Counted from the first letter of the stretch, positions 11,515 to 24,100 are shown. The stretch: DNA of 64,000 nucleotides from Zychaea mexicana (GCF_025766255.1 NW_026516696.1:62001-126000); one strand, 5' to 3'. Notes: generated from the letters alone by a model not told the origin. Translations and numbers: made by a program.

Positions 11515-14004
11515 TCAAGATGAATCGCTTGTAACGGCAACAACGGCAGCAACTGTTATCCGTTTGTTGTTTGGAGCCGTTGGCTGCTCGTTCTTCAGAT
11601 TCGTATCCCTCAGATACAATATTGGTAAGATCGCTACCATACATGAAAGCGCCATAAACAAGTATGCCTTTTGCAACGATTGCCCAAGAACGTTTGCCAC
11701 CAACTGTTGCAATCGAGGAGAAAGCGTGTGAACTTCTCGGATTGAAGTCCGGATAAAGCGAATCAACTACCGCGAATTTCTTTTAAGTATTTTTCGAGCA
11801 CGGGGAAACCTTTTGCCAGAGTTTGGGAAAATGTTACCTGTTCAGCAGAAGGACCATTGATTCGAGACTCTAAAAGAACTTTTAGATTACATTGTATTAT
11901 CGAAGATGCTATGGCTGTTCCATAAAGCAGCCCCATGGATCGGAAGAGCATCATAATTGACATGGCCGATGCTACATCTATAAAACAAGGAGTGAGAAAT
12001 AACCAAGCAACATCATGATGCTGTAGAATACACTTGTTATACCTTTTGATGAGACATCGCTGGTTACTGCAACTAATAAAGAAACTAAGCTCGATCCAAA
12101 ACCAAATCCAAGGATCACCATGGACACTATCCCCATGGCAAACGGTATCATAGATACCATCCAACAGCTCATGGTCAGTAATGCCCCCATATATGCGGCG
12201 ACAGAAAGCAACAGCCATTTACGGAACCGGCCCTGGTAGCGAATATAGTTCCCAGCACAATAGCATCCAATAGGTACAGCCAAAGCATTCATCATGGTCC
12301 ATAAACCCGATTGTGAAGTGGAAAAACCAAGTACACCCTATAATCCAAACAAAGATTATGAAAGAACTCTCGCCAACCAATTTCTTTTTATCAGATAATT
12401 GCTCGTACCATGAAAAATTGCGGAACAGTGGAATCTACGGAACCATTGCTCATACAAATGAAAAAGTATGCTAGCGACGAGAACACAACGTTTCGATTGG
12501 CAATACAGGTCCGAGATATCAGTGGGGATCTTGCCCAATAGGTCTGGTATAATCCAAACAGTATGAATGAAAGGATAGTCGTCACCATAGTTGCGGTGAT
12601 AAGTGGATCAGTCCATTCACGGGTATTACCACCGAGCAAAACAGTGATAGCAAATGCGAGATTGCCAACTGCAAGAATAAATGCACCAAGAAAATCAATT
12701 GATCCAAGTTTTTCCCAGAGGAGGAGATGTTCTACCGTTGCGTTGTTGTTGTTCTTCCTATTATTCACTTCATGATCGCCATCGTCTGTCTTCTTTTCCG
12801 TAACAACATTGTAATTGGTAAAGTGGAAAACATAAAAGTAGCCAATACCAATGAGTGGAAGGATGTTTAATTTAAAGCAATAGCGCCATCCAAATGTATC
12901 TGTAATAAATCCACCCAAAGGCGATCCGAGTGCAATACCCAGCTAGTGCATAATGGCACAACAATTGAACATGGCTAATTTTTAGTAGTAAGTCCTCCCG
13001 TTACATGGCATTGTGTTAATACTGCAATAAATACCGTTTGCACGCTGCTGACATAAGATTGGTATTGGCCGCGTTTTTGTGGAGCAACCAAATCTTGAAT
13101 GACCACATTGCTCATAAGCTGCAATCCACCGCCGCCAAATCCAGCAATTACGCGACTGAAAATAATTTGATTCATTGATGTTGCTATCCCACATCCCACC
13201 GAGCCAATGAAGAATAGTGCCACCAGCAACAACATGATATACTTGCGGCCAAAGACATCGGATAACTTGCCAGCTATGCATTAATCTCAGGTTACTAAGT
13301 AGATTTTTTATCTTTAGCAGTGATACGTTTGATGCAATTACCTATTGGAAGAGTCGCGAGGCAGCTCATTGCATACGATGTGTGAAGCCATGTAGCTAAA
13401 TTTGCCCTATAAAAGATTTATACATGTGCAAGTGAATTCTCAAGCCAAGATGCACGCACATTGGTCAGCCAAGCAAGTTCGCTTTCCTATTTCCCCCCTA
13501 CCCTCGTTGTACCCTTTTGGGCCCTTTTTTCTTCCTTTTCCGAAGATATACCAACCTATGGAATTCGGTGCCAATTTCGTTCATGATGGTAAAAACGATC
13601 GAGACATCTAACGAAGGAAGGCAAGCGCCGATACACAAGCTACAGAAATTAAATAGAGGCATATTTGATTATATGAGCTTCCTTTTTTTCACATGGGTCC
13701 CTTTTAGACTGTCTTAAAACTGCTAATCTTGCCAGATAGTGATCAGCGTAAAGTTTATATTTGAGCTTGGAGAGTAGGTATCTAGTAGTGATGGTTGTTG
13801 CTGTGTATCCTCGTCACGTAGATCTTCCAGATCAACCGCTTTGGAATTCGTTCTAGATACACTATCATAGGTTGACAGTGTCTTGCTTATAGAGCAAGCC
13901 AAATCTTGTTTTGCTGCATCTACACCACCATTATCTTCACCGGGAGCTTGTTGTTGCTGCGTTTTTAGTAGTGGTTGTTTCTCCCCTCTTTCTCGGCCAG
14001 CCAT
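11515..14004 (-). CDS. DHA2-family MFS transporter E
   Basis: Complete transporter, predicted 626 residues in eight exons: 14004-13733, 13639-13556, 13406-13342, 13273-13035, 12942-12409, 12337-12043, 11977-11838 and 11766-11515. Phases close only if intron 1 uses a GC donor (GCAAGA directly after the conserved TG); reading through gives Trp-Gln-Asp-stop. It keeps the canonical motif A (SDVFGRK, with the aspartate that A, B and D replace by asparagine) and motif C GSPLGGF. The N-terminus has EKQPLLKT, an acidic dileucine-type motif. The loop after helix 6 is longer and Asn-rich (around 12750). Most diverged member of the array by eye. Substrate unknown. Confidence 0.88.
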
Positions 14005-17000
14005 ACAAACTTAATAATAGTAGAGATAAAGGAGAGAAGAATTAAATTAGTGTCAAATATTTGAAGGCAGCATAGATTTGTACGTGCGTGTGTAAGGCCA
14101 TACAGCAAATCTCCTTTCTGACGATTGCAAACAAACATGCAAAGTTGACAATAATGTTTTCTTTACTTTCCCATTATTTTGTATCACCTGTTCCCGCTGT
14201 ATATCAGTCGATGAAATGACTGGAATCCGTCTCTTGTCTTGCTTTGTCGCGTGTATGTGAATATGATATTGGAAGTTCTCATGGGATGGCGTATTCGACT
14301 TTGTATCAAATAGCTCCAGTTATTTTAACACCATTTGAGCAGATTCTCTAATATGATGCAGCTTAGTTTTTGATAACCCTGCATAATAAAAAATCAGTTC
14401 ATTTTCGTCGTACTTGATGCTTTGATGTTTCGGTGACCATATAAAACATTCAAGTGCTGCACATGTAAACTAATCAGTGATGTTGGTAATGACCACGGCT
14501 ACTGTAGTTCCATTTAAAATTGGACTTCGAGTTCAGATGACCTAATAACAAGAGGTCCATCGATTCTGTTGGCATGTTCGAAGATCAGCTAAATACAAAA
14601 CTGTTGCCACACAGACAGCTATGGGACCTATATATAAATCGCTTAACTTTATTGCAAACAGCAGAAGGGAAGTCACTGTTGCTGGCTCTGTACAATAGGA
14701 CGGTGTACAACGGAAAATCTGGTGAGAAATCTGAATTGTGTATTACTTTCGGACGCCTGTTGTAAAGATGAATCGATTACCATCACAGGTGAGCGATGTA
14801 CTGCAGCCCCCGTGTTCCACTGATGATTATCTAAACCACATGCCGCTCGTGCTTAAATGGTAGCACAAGCAGTTTTTCTAAGTTGGCTATTCTTCTTTGT
14901 GATTTATGGAAAAGAGATTGATCTGACGATGAAAGAGTCCAACGAGCGAAGGAAGATGACGACAGTGAAAAAAATGTCTCGCTTTTTTCAAGTAGACATG
15001 TACAGTTCCCAAATGCGGCTTATCTGTAAGCCATTATGTTATATTAGTTTATCGGATGATTGATACCTCTACATATTGATGGTAGTACGACCGGCGGCAA
15101 CAAAATATACTTAAATGCATAATAATCATCGAAGTATCTTACCCGCGTTTATCCCAGCCTATGATACAAGTCTCTTCGTTCTGTATTTTGCATCAGATAC
15201 CATCATCATTTCACTCCATATTTCGGCATTGTTTCTGGATTTAGTTTGGTTTCTCGCATGATGAATCAATAAGGAGAAGATGAAGCGAGAGAAAACGTTG
15301 CATCCAAGCGTAGTACAATAGAGAGATAAATACCAAGTGCTACTGGCGGTATGCTTAAAGGATTTTAGTGTCGCTAATGATGAAGCTCTAAAGACACTTT
15401 GTATGTCTCCTATTTCATAACCACATGCCCGTTTCGGAAACATGGGTACATCAAAGTCAACAGTAGCAAAGGATGAACAGGATCATTATTCCCTTCTTTT
15501 TTCATTGTTCAATCCGAATTATAAGGGACGAAAAGTTGTATCAAACTTTTTCTCTTCCCTTTCTCCACTACCACATACTGTTACTACTACACCTCCTCAA
15601 ACAAAGTGGCTATTTTGTAATGGTTAATCGAGGCCGTGCAATTAGATAAGAACGAGAATTTTTTGTATGTACCAACATTATTCTGTGATCTCAAACAATA
15701 CTGGATCTTGCCAAATATCGTTATGGCAGTATTATATAATTGTTGATCTATTGATTTTCCAGCCACATGCATTATATCATTTCTAGCAAATTCGGCTGGT
15801 ATTGAAAGGAACTGTGAGAGGGAAGCAACACATATGGCACATGCTCAGGCTGGTTCTTGCTAACAGGAGTACAGTTTACAGAGGAAATTGATGTCTCTAC
15901 TCTTTTTCGCTCTAAACAGGTAAAACCTATCAGTCTGCTTCGAGAAAATTAGCAATAAATAATAGGGGCTTAGTGATGGTAGGATTACCAATAAGCCATG
16001 CAACACAAAACGGGCATTGTGGTCACTCGTCAAAATTATTATACTACATACTATGTGGCTCAGTTTTATATACATATAGCACTTTCTGCTTAATAAGCTT
16101 TCTTTACGAGCTCTGCTGCTGTTCAGTAACTCGACATAATGCTGTGCTATCTTTTATGCAGTACCGAGAATATATTGGGTTTTTTATGGAAACCCCAAAA
16201 TACGAACGTAATAAATGTATTATGTCCCCCCGTTTAAGCAACCATGGGACCGGCTAAAATAATAATATGAGCACATGTCCTACAATGGTATTTCTTGCCT
16301 TGTCACCTATGTACTACGTCTTTATTCTTCTGATTACTTTATCATATCTGTATTGAAAATGAGTTTCCAGATATATACAAGTTTCTACTAGTAAAGGGAA
16401 ACAAGAGAACAGACTTTACCACTAGACCAAACAGATGATAAAAATAAAAAGCGCTGTTCAAGGTCGTTTAGTCATGTAATGTGGATTTCAGAAGCCTAAT
16501 ACGAAAAAGAGCATTTTTCATATGATTACCCCGACCATCAGCGTTTTGTCGTATAGGCGATTACGTAATCGGCACGACTCCGGCCGGTTATCTTATGTAA
16601 ACTTTCCCGAACGGTTGGAAATAGACGTTCCCTCGTGTCGAGCCTGCCATCTTTTTAAGACATTTTGGTGTGTGCGTGCACATAGAAAAACGAAGACAGG
16701 GGATAAGAGGTTGGGGGGATAGAGAAAGAAAGATGGGACCTCATGGAGAAAGGGCTGAAAGGTTGTGTGTGTGTGAATTGGGCAATGAAGACAATATGAA
16801 CCTATCATCAAGACAATTGCTCAATTCACTCCTATAACCTCGGTAAGCTTTCCAAAGCCGGCAAGACGAGCGATAATTGGCTGACTCAGCGTAACATGCT
16901 GGACCCTTTCATGAAACGTATTTTCTTCCTTCCATTCTTACTCTTTTCTTTTAACAAGTATACTTCTTTTGTATACTTCTCTCACTCATACAACTCACTT

Positions 17001-17198
17001 CTATTAATAAGCATTGATACCCTAGCTTATAAAACAGTTATAATATAAAATTTCGTGTTATATTACCCTAAATTTACAAAACCTCCAAAATCAAACCCAT
17101 TCCTTCTTTCTTTTCTATTCCATAAATTCTTCCTCCCAATCTGCAACATCCCCTTTTTTTTGGCTCTTTTAGCTTTTCTCTATATATAACGGAAAAAA
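14005..17198. other. Gene-poor interval
   Basis: About 3.2 kb with no frame that shows a family signal or a plausible exon chain. Open frames are under 95 codons and of biased composition. The right-hand end (about 16900-17198) is pyrimidine-rich with CT runs and ends in TATATATAAC just before the bZIP start, as expected for its promoter and leader. Confidence 0.5.
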
Positions 17199-18203
17199 AT
17201 GAGCAACAATTCAAACGGATCAGATCTGAAATCACCACCGTATGATTCAAATGCGTCTACTGAAGCAGCTGATGCTTCCGATGCCGGGTCCAGCCAACGT
17301 CGTAAAGGGGGTGTCATTGATAGTCGACGAGCAGAGCAAAACCGTGCAGCACAGCGCGCTTTCCGTCAACGTAAAGAACGTTATGTCAAGGAGTTGGAAA
17401 CTAAAGTGCGGGACATGCAAGGGCTGCAGGAACGTGTGGAAAAGCTTGAGGAAGAAAACGAGCGTCTACGACAACGGATCTGGGAATTAGAACATCGGCC
17501 AGCGACGCCAACAGCAGGAGCATCTTTAACTTCTGCGCCTGCTACTACTACTACTACTGGAACTTCAAATGCTAGTGCCGCTGTTGCCCCAAATGCAACA
17601 GCAATCACAGCACCACCACCACCGTCTTCGACTACAAACAGTCCATGGACGAGACCTACTGGTCATCACCGACACGAGTCGTCATCACCTCCACCATTAG
17701 CACATCCACAACCACAGCAACCATTAGCAGCAACAACAACAACAGCATCATCATCGTCTGCATCCTCTACTGTTACAACTCCCTCAAGTACTACCAGAGC
17801 GTCATCTCTTTCATCACATCATCAGCATCATCATCATGCACCATCACGACCACAGCCGTATCGTCATCATCCGTACTCGCCGCCCACGCTGCCACCTCCA
17901 TCGTCAAGTATCAGGACATCGTTACCCTTACGGTTGTCGCAGGAACGACCTTCACCCAAGTCGTATATGCATCATGAGCAATCACAATCATCTTCATCCG
18001 CATCACAACAGCAGCAACCACAGGTACCTGGTGCAGAACAAGGACGCGTTCTCGATGATTTGATCAGTATTCTTCGTTCGCGACATCGTCCACCCATTCC
18101 CGTTCATCTTGAAGCCCAGTCACCTTCATCCTCATCATCCACCTCTCCACCTCCTTCTTCTGCTACTGTAGATTCTCGAAAAATCGAAACATCGATCCAT
18201 TAA
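17199..18203 (+). CDS. AP-1/Yap-like bZIP transcription factor
   Basis: Nuclear DNA-binding protein of 334 residues, single exon. Residues about 43-63 form the basic region with EQNRAAQRAFRQRKERY, the fungal Pap1/Yap signature (Asn-x2-Ala-Gln-x2-Phe-Arg), which selects TTA(C/G)TAA sites in known members. A coiled zipper follows (about 66-98, with EERVEKLEEENERL-like heptads). The rest is low complexity: Thr/Ala/Ser runs, a His-rich patch near 205-215, Pro/Ser stretches. No cysteine is visible anywhere, so the C-terminal cysteine-rich redox domain of Yap1/Pap1 is absent; it is more likely a Yap-like factor for metabolism or general stress than a direct peroxide sensor. The ATG follows a 5' CT-rich leader. 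It is convergent with the ribosomal protein gene (125-base gap). Confidence 0.88.
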   Translation: MSNNSNGSDLKSPPYDSNASTEAADASDAGSSQRRKGGVIDSRRAEQNRAAQRAFRQRKERYVKELETKVRDMQGLQERVEKLEEENERLRQRIWELEHRPATPTAGASLTSAPATTTTTGTSNASAAVAPNATAITAPPPPSSTTNSPWTRPTGHHRHESSSPPPLAHPQPQQPLAATTTTASSSSASSTVTTPSSTTRASSLSSHHQHHHHAPSRPQPYRHHPYSPPTLPPPSSSIRTSLPLRLSQERPSPKSYMHHEQSQSSSSASQQQQPQVPGAEQGRVLDDLISILRSRHRPPIPVHLEAQSPSSSSSTSPPPSSATVDSRKIETSIH

Positions 18204-18327
18204 AAATTTTTACATATATTACAGAATTTCTATATATTTTTTTTTGCGTTTGTGCATCTTGAATTTTGCTTGTTTCGTGTATATTAAAGAGTTCTTTTTC
18301 TTTTTGGATGATGAAATGTTTTGATTT

Positions 18328-19130
18328 TTATGACAGATGCTTCTGTACAAATTCACGTGCGGCCGAGAATCCCTGGAAACAACAGAGGAGAATAATGAAT
18401 CAAACTTTCATTGTTGTTGTCATGTCAGGGAGGCGGAAGTAGGAAATTCGTATTTACCTTGTCATGATATACTGCGCCAACTACAGCCTTGTAGACATTT
18501 GCCTTGACCTTGGGCGTTACGCCGTCTGGCTAACAACGACGATTGCACATAAATATCAGAATAAATCACCTTGACAACCAAAAAGAGCATTATTCGCCAT
18601 AGCAACCCCAACTGGTTGCTTAACAACCGTTGCCAATACAAAAAGTTGATTATGATGACTTTACCAGGTGATACTGCAATCCACTCTCAAGGTTCAGTGT
18701 ATCAAAAAGATGGGCTAAGTTTGTTGCACTTGTCTGTGTAACGACTTGCTCTTTCAGGTCAACAGCGTTGTTCTTAACAGCTTGCTCTGTGGCCAATAAG
18801 CTCACCACGCGACTGCCCAAGAATTCGAGACGTTCGTTTGTAGGTACAGTGCCATGCTTGAATGATTTGTGCGTTAAGGCTCGTTGTAAAAGGTTGGGCG
18901 TTGTGAATGATACGCCAAGGTGTTGGCTTGCTGTTTCGACATTGAAATCTGGCGATGCTGTTTTCTCGGCTCGATTAAGGAATGTGCTGTGGAATGACCG
19001 TCGTCCTTCAATTTTGTTGTTGTTCGTAAAAATGGTGTTCCCAAAATCAAAGTATTTGCAGGAGTGAGACAAAATGGTTTTGGATTTCGCAACATTAATC
19101 TTTGTTATTACCCAATACTGTTCGCAGCAT
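18328..19130 (-). CDS. Mitochondrial large ribosomal subunit protein, RNase III-like fold (mL57/mL44 type)
   Basis: Predicted 158 residues in four exons: 19130-19112, 19005-18665, 18529-18458 and 18372-18328; phases close. The spliced N-terminus MLRTVLGRRSFHSTFLNR is a typical mitochondrial presequence (Arg, Ser, no acid). The body has the ribonuclease III-fold signatures LLQRALTHKSF, NERLEFLGSRVV and VVGAVYHDKGFSAAREFV. The catalytic acidic box (ERLEFLGDSVL in active enzymes) has Arg where the aspartate should be, fitting a structural, inactive ribosomal protein such as yeast Mrpl15 (mL57). mL44 also carries this fold but is longer with a double-stranded RNA-binding domain, so mL57 is preferred. 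It is divergent from the zinc finger gene, with 251 bases between start codons. Confidence 0.82.
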
Positions 19131-19381
19131 GTTTTCTGTTCTGGAGAAGTATGTGTGTATGTGCAGTGAAACTTCAAACAAATGACTGCAAATACGTCAC
19201 GATAAATAGAGCCAAGTTTATCCGCTCCAATTCTATTGGTCTCCGAATCATCTGGGCAGCCAGTTCATAATACTCACCCTCTTTTTTTTCAGAGCTGCTG
19301 GAAAAAACCCCCTTTCTCTCCCTTCTCTCTCGCTCCCTCTCTCTCTCTCTCTCGAATATTTTTTTCTAAAAACAACGAAAA
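19131..19381. promoter_or_regulatory. Shared divergent promoter region
   Basis: 251 bases separate the start codons of the mitochondrial ribosomal protein (minus) and the Nrg1-like factor (plus). The plus side is an almost pure pyrimidine tract (CTCTCTC up to 19352) just before the ATG, a usual leader feature in this genome. No defined operator recognised. Confidence 0.4.
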
Positions 19382-21122
19382 ATGCAGCATGATGACCCTC
19401 AACGATATTCCAAAGATTCTCCCCTGTCTGTTATCGACTCATCCGGACGTCAAATAAGTTTGTTAAACGACGGAGCAGCAGCGGCAGCGGCAGCTGCAGC
19501 GGTAGCGACAATTGCCTCACCACCAACGGATACGGCAGCACCACCACAACGACAACCACCCACAGGTAGTGCTTCAAGGCCATCGTTGTACACCCCGCAA
19601 TCGATGGATTATGAACCCTCTCCTGCACCCTCCAGGGATCACCCACCTTATACATACAACACAGCATCACCCTCTACGTCCTACTCCCCTTCCTCCTCCA
19701 GCTCTTCGTCTATGGACGAAAACAGTGTTCGCGATGGTAGCAACAATGGCCCCGACCCTTCGCCATCGTGGAATAACTCTCCACATCACCATCACCATCA
19801 CCATCAACAACAGCCACCATTTACCCAACAGCCACCTTCTTTTACTTCCTCTTCGCAGCCACCTCCACCTCAAACACAAGCGCAGCAACAACAGCAACAA
19901 AAGCCAACGAATGGTCGTCGTAAATACCACTGCACAGAACCAGGTTGTAACAAGAGCTTCACTACAAGGTACGTATATACATATAGGGCTCCCTTGTTTT
20001 GTATACCTAACACAAAAATAGCCCTTTCTAAAAAAAACTTTTCTATTCTACAGCGGGCACCTTGCAAGACACAATCGCATACACACAGGTGAGAAAAACT
20101 TTCCCTGTCTATTCCCAGGTTGTCAATCACGGTTCTCGCGACAAGACAACATGATGCAGCATTATCGAACCCATATGTCACCCAAATCAAGGCGTTCGCA
20201 GCGCAATAAAGCAGCTGCTGTACAAGCTGCCGAAGAAGCTCGACCACGGCCACGACTACATGCACATCATCGAATTCGATCTGATCCGTTCGGCGTAGAA
20301 CCACCGTTGACGATCGATCAGCACTTGAGCAACTATCACCAGTCGCTCTTGTCGCCATCTGCTCGAACAGAACGGTTTTCACCTACTCGATATACGCAAC
20401 CACGACAAGAAGATTCACAACAGCAACTTGGTCGTCCAGCATCATCATCCATTTCGCCCTCTAATACCGCCCCTACTGCTAATACTACTTCTACTACTAC
20501 AACCACCGCTATCCCTATTTCCTCTGCTACCGCTATTACTTCTTCACCAAGTCCACTGAGTCAACATCCGATTACAATCAACAACACCCACAACAATACC
20601 ACCACCACCTCAACTACAACTCCGGTCCACCGCCATCATCAGCACAACAACAACATAACTGCAAATAGTTCTGCAGCAACAGGTTCGACAACGAATGCAA
20701 CAGCAGCAGCAGGAGAAAATAGTTTGGCGACGGTTACACAGAGAATGGATGTACATCATCATCATCCCTCAGGATTGTCATTATCATCACCACCATCCGC
20801 TGGAACAGCAGCAGCACAAGCGACCGCCGTGTTTTATCAGCATCGTCCGTTGACCCTGTTGGCGAATGCGGAGAATCCTGCTGGTCAGGGTCCGCCGTTC
20901 CCTTTTACATTACTACATCCGCCAATCAAGGACAGCTGTGATCAGGTACCCAATCATCGTGCTTCCGCGGTTCGTGAGAACGACCGACAAGCCGAAGGCG
21001 GTGGCGGCCGTGGTGGTAATGGCGGAGGTGGATCAGCATCATCCTCATCCTCCTCGTCCGCAGATGGAAACAGTGGCGGCGGTTTGCTTCAACTCGCTCA
21101 TGTCGTTAGTACTTTTGGTTAA
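19382..21122 (+). CDS. Nrg1-like C2H2 zinc finger transcription factor
   Basis: Predicted 551 residues in two exons (19382-19968, 20054-21122), the intron splitting finger 1. Finger 1 (about residues 183-205) spans C-x4-C and reads FTTSGHLARHNRIH after splicing; the linker TGEKN leads to finger 2 with C-x4-C, RFSRQDNMMQHYRTH. This finger pair is that of yeast Nrg1/Nrg2, glucose-responsive and filamentation repressors that recruit Tup1-Cyc8, so a nuclear repressor role is likely but inferred. Both flanks are low complexity: alanine run near 38-45, Ser/Pro, His runs, Gln, then a Thr/Ser/Asn-rich C-terminal half and a Gly-rich tail near the end. Only two fingers are present. Divergent from the mitochondrial ribosomal protein gene. 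Confidence 0.87.
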
Positions 21123-24100
21123 CAAAAAATATATATGTTATTTATTTCATCCTCTTCTTTTTAATTCCTTCGCTTTCCTCTCATTATATATTTTGTTCAC
21201 AATCTTGGTACCATTATTAAAGAAGGAAAAAATTACAGCATTTTTTATTTCACCGAGCCGCGGATGACGCCTGATTATGTAAGTTCCGAGTTACCCCGCT
21301 CTCACACGCTTGGCGTGGATTGGGGCTTGGGAAGTAAAGAGAGAAAGCGAGGAAACCAAGCATTCGAATGCAGAAACATTTCCCGGTTTAACTTGTGATT
21401 TAGATCTGCAAACAACTAACCTCACTTATAGAGTGGCTATGTTGTGATCATCGCTAGTCTTATCGTTTCATACAGGGTTTGGCTTACGCTTAAAATTGTT
21501 CAGGGACCTGTAGCGGGCTTAAATGGCGTCTCAAACAACGGGTGTATTTGAACCCTTTTTGCTTTCAGGGTTTAACGTTTGAGGGTTCTGTTGAATATAA
21601 CATTTAGGCTTATTTAAGCATCTGTCATCATTTGTGACCTGTGATAATCATCTTTCTATAACCCCTCCCTGAAACAACAAAGCTCACACACATCCTATCA
21701 GCAGCAGAACTTTGATATACACATAATGTGCCACATGAATTTTACACCGTATTGCCTATTATAACTTTTAACAACTAAAGATGAATTTTAACCAGCACTC
21801 CCGTTGGATTAAGAAAGATCCCACCCAAGCTACCCATGCCTAATTATTACAGTGCATGCAATTATTTTCTCTTCTTAACTCTCTCATTTCGATTTGCTTT
21901 TCGTAGCCACATTTCTTTGTAGTAACTGCTCCTTGATTTGGTTGCACTGTGCATGTGGATGTTTTTGCTCTTCATAGTCGTAATAAGCGGCGTGACGGAG
22001 TGCACAGGTCACACGCTTTAGCGCTCGATTTGAAGACGCACTTTCGTTCTTTCGTCCGTCCACACGCGCTTCAACTTTCTGTGTCACGCATTCTGCAATT
22101 TAGTTTGCTTCTTGTATGAGGGAGAGCACCAATAGTAATGTAAGCCTAGATAAGCACCTTGACTTGCTGTAACGTTTCCATCATTGTCGAAAAGCATCCA
22201 GGTTTATGTGCGCTGTTTGACAACGAATCCACCGAAATTGCACAATGATAGACTAAATGACAGGCGCCATTGGGCTTGTGTTACTGGCTGGAGGGAGAAA
22301 GTTGGTTTGATGGAGGCAAGAAGTCCTTTTAAAATTTTAAAAATATTAGTGAGATAGCATAACTTATATCGAATTGTTATTTACCATCCATGTCCCAGCT
22401 TTAATTCTTCTACGAGCAATACATGCAACGGTGCGTACAGGTAACTGTGAACCAGTGGATCTTCTGAGATCTCATGCTCGAGGGACTTTAGAGCATCGGC
22501 ATACAGGTACATATCAAGGACAGTGGTGCAAGAGTATAAGAATGGATCTCTTCTTTGAATATCAGTAGATAAAAATGTGTTTGCCGACAGTCGTATTTGC
22601 CATATGTGCAAAAATATATGATACTGCTGCACAATGGATTTGCACAAAAAGAAGATAACAGTTGCAGTAAAGCTTATATAATACTACCTATCCTACGTCT
22701 GTGGTCCATTAACCGCACATATAATAAGGAGGATATCACAGGTCGCAACATAAGTCTTTCGAGCTGGATTTCTAGAGAGGATACATCCTTGTTGCATTTC
22801 CCGAAATTGGAAATACATACAAACGAAAGTCATGGAGGAAGTTCAGGTCCCCGGTAACATCAAAATTAGTTGTCACTAACGCACCCAGAGCGAAATTGGT
22901 TGTGCCGTCCCAATGCTTTATCTTTACTATGTACAAATCAAAAGATCATCTTTTGCTTTTTTTTTTGCATGGTTCCTCTTGGTACTTTTTCGTTTCTTGA
23001 AATCATACTTAAGTCTTTCTTTATTTTTGTCACTTGCTACGTAGAGTTTACAATCAAAGTCTCCAGCGTTCGATGTTCACCCGCAACCTTATCCTTGTTT
23101 AGTGGCCAGGGAGTATTGGCTCTATCTACTGGAACTTAAAGCGCACTATATAAAGATGCAGGTCTTAGTCCTCGATGTTTCCCCATGGGTATGTTACCTG
23201 GGCACTGAGAAACGTCTAGCGGCTGCACCAAGTTTCGGGATGAGACAGTTTATTTTTATATTTATCGGTAAGATTTAGTTAGAGTATTCTTAAAAATACA
23301 TTTTTATAATAAATTTTTTGCAGAACTGTTGTTTTTGGTTCAAAACCACTTGTTATTCAGTTTTCAATATCAACAAAAGCACCTTTCAGATACTCTGATC
23401 TAAAGTAAATGGCTTTTAGGATGTGGATGACACGTTTCCGTCGCTGTCCTTCAAATTTACGTCTCCAAATAATGCTATTCAAGCTAGCATCAATGTTGTC
23501 CTTAGTCTAGGATAGGCATCCGAGCTCACACGCGTTGTTTGGCAAACGGAACTCTCTTAATCCAACTAGAGTATAGGAATGAATTGCTTTCAAATCTAAG
23601 GAAGGTTTAAATATACATTTTTCCTTGGAATATATAGTAGCAAGTGCTTTTTTGCACGGCCATTTTCATTGCTAGGGAGTAGTAGCATATTTCAATCAAT
23701 GAAGCTATAGCCATGTTGCCCATTTATGCGTAATTGGCTCAAATCAAGAACTACGGTGTCCTTTTAGTATATGACCTGCTTACTGTACTATAAATGTCGA
23801 AATCAACCTTCCTCTATACGCTGTACATTTGCGCGAGACAGCGCCTTCTTGCATACACCTACATATCGCCTTATTCCCACCCTTCATCTCTTTAGATTTG
23901 GTACAACGCTGACAAATGCACCACATAGTTTGAGGCCTTCCAATTCAGCAACTGCTTGTAGCGTCATTTCGATCGCCACTCCCAATGCTTCCAAAACACC
24001 GTAAAGCCAAAGTTTTACATTCGAATGTTCTGATTTTGAGAGAGCAACTGTAACCCTATGAGTGTGCGCACGCAAGGCCAGTTATCACTCTGTACAGCCG

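Noticed and set aside
21540..21600. Second pogo-like element suggested by TTTGAACCC...GGGTTTAA
   Set aside because: Only six-base arms and no TA-flanked termini like those at 61737-62081.
22381..22647. 88-codon minus-strand frame with normal-looking composition
   Set aside because: No family signal, no flanking exons, not supported by neighbours.
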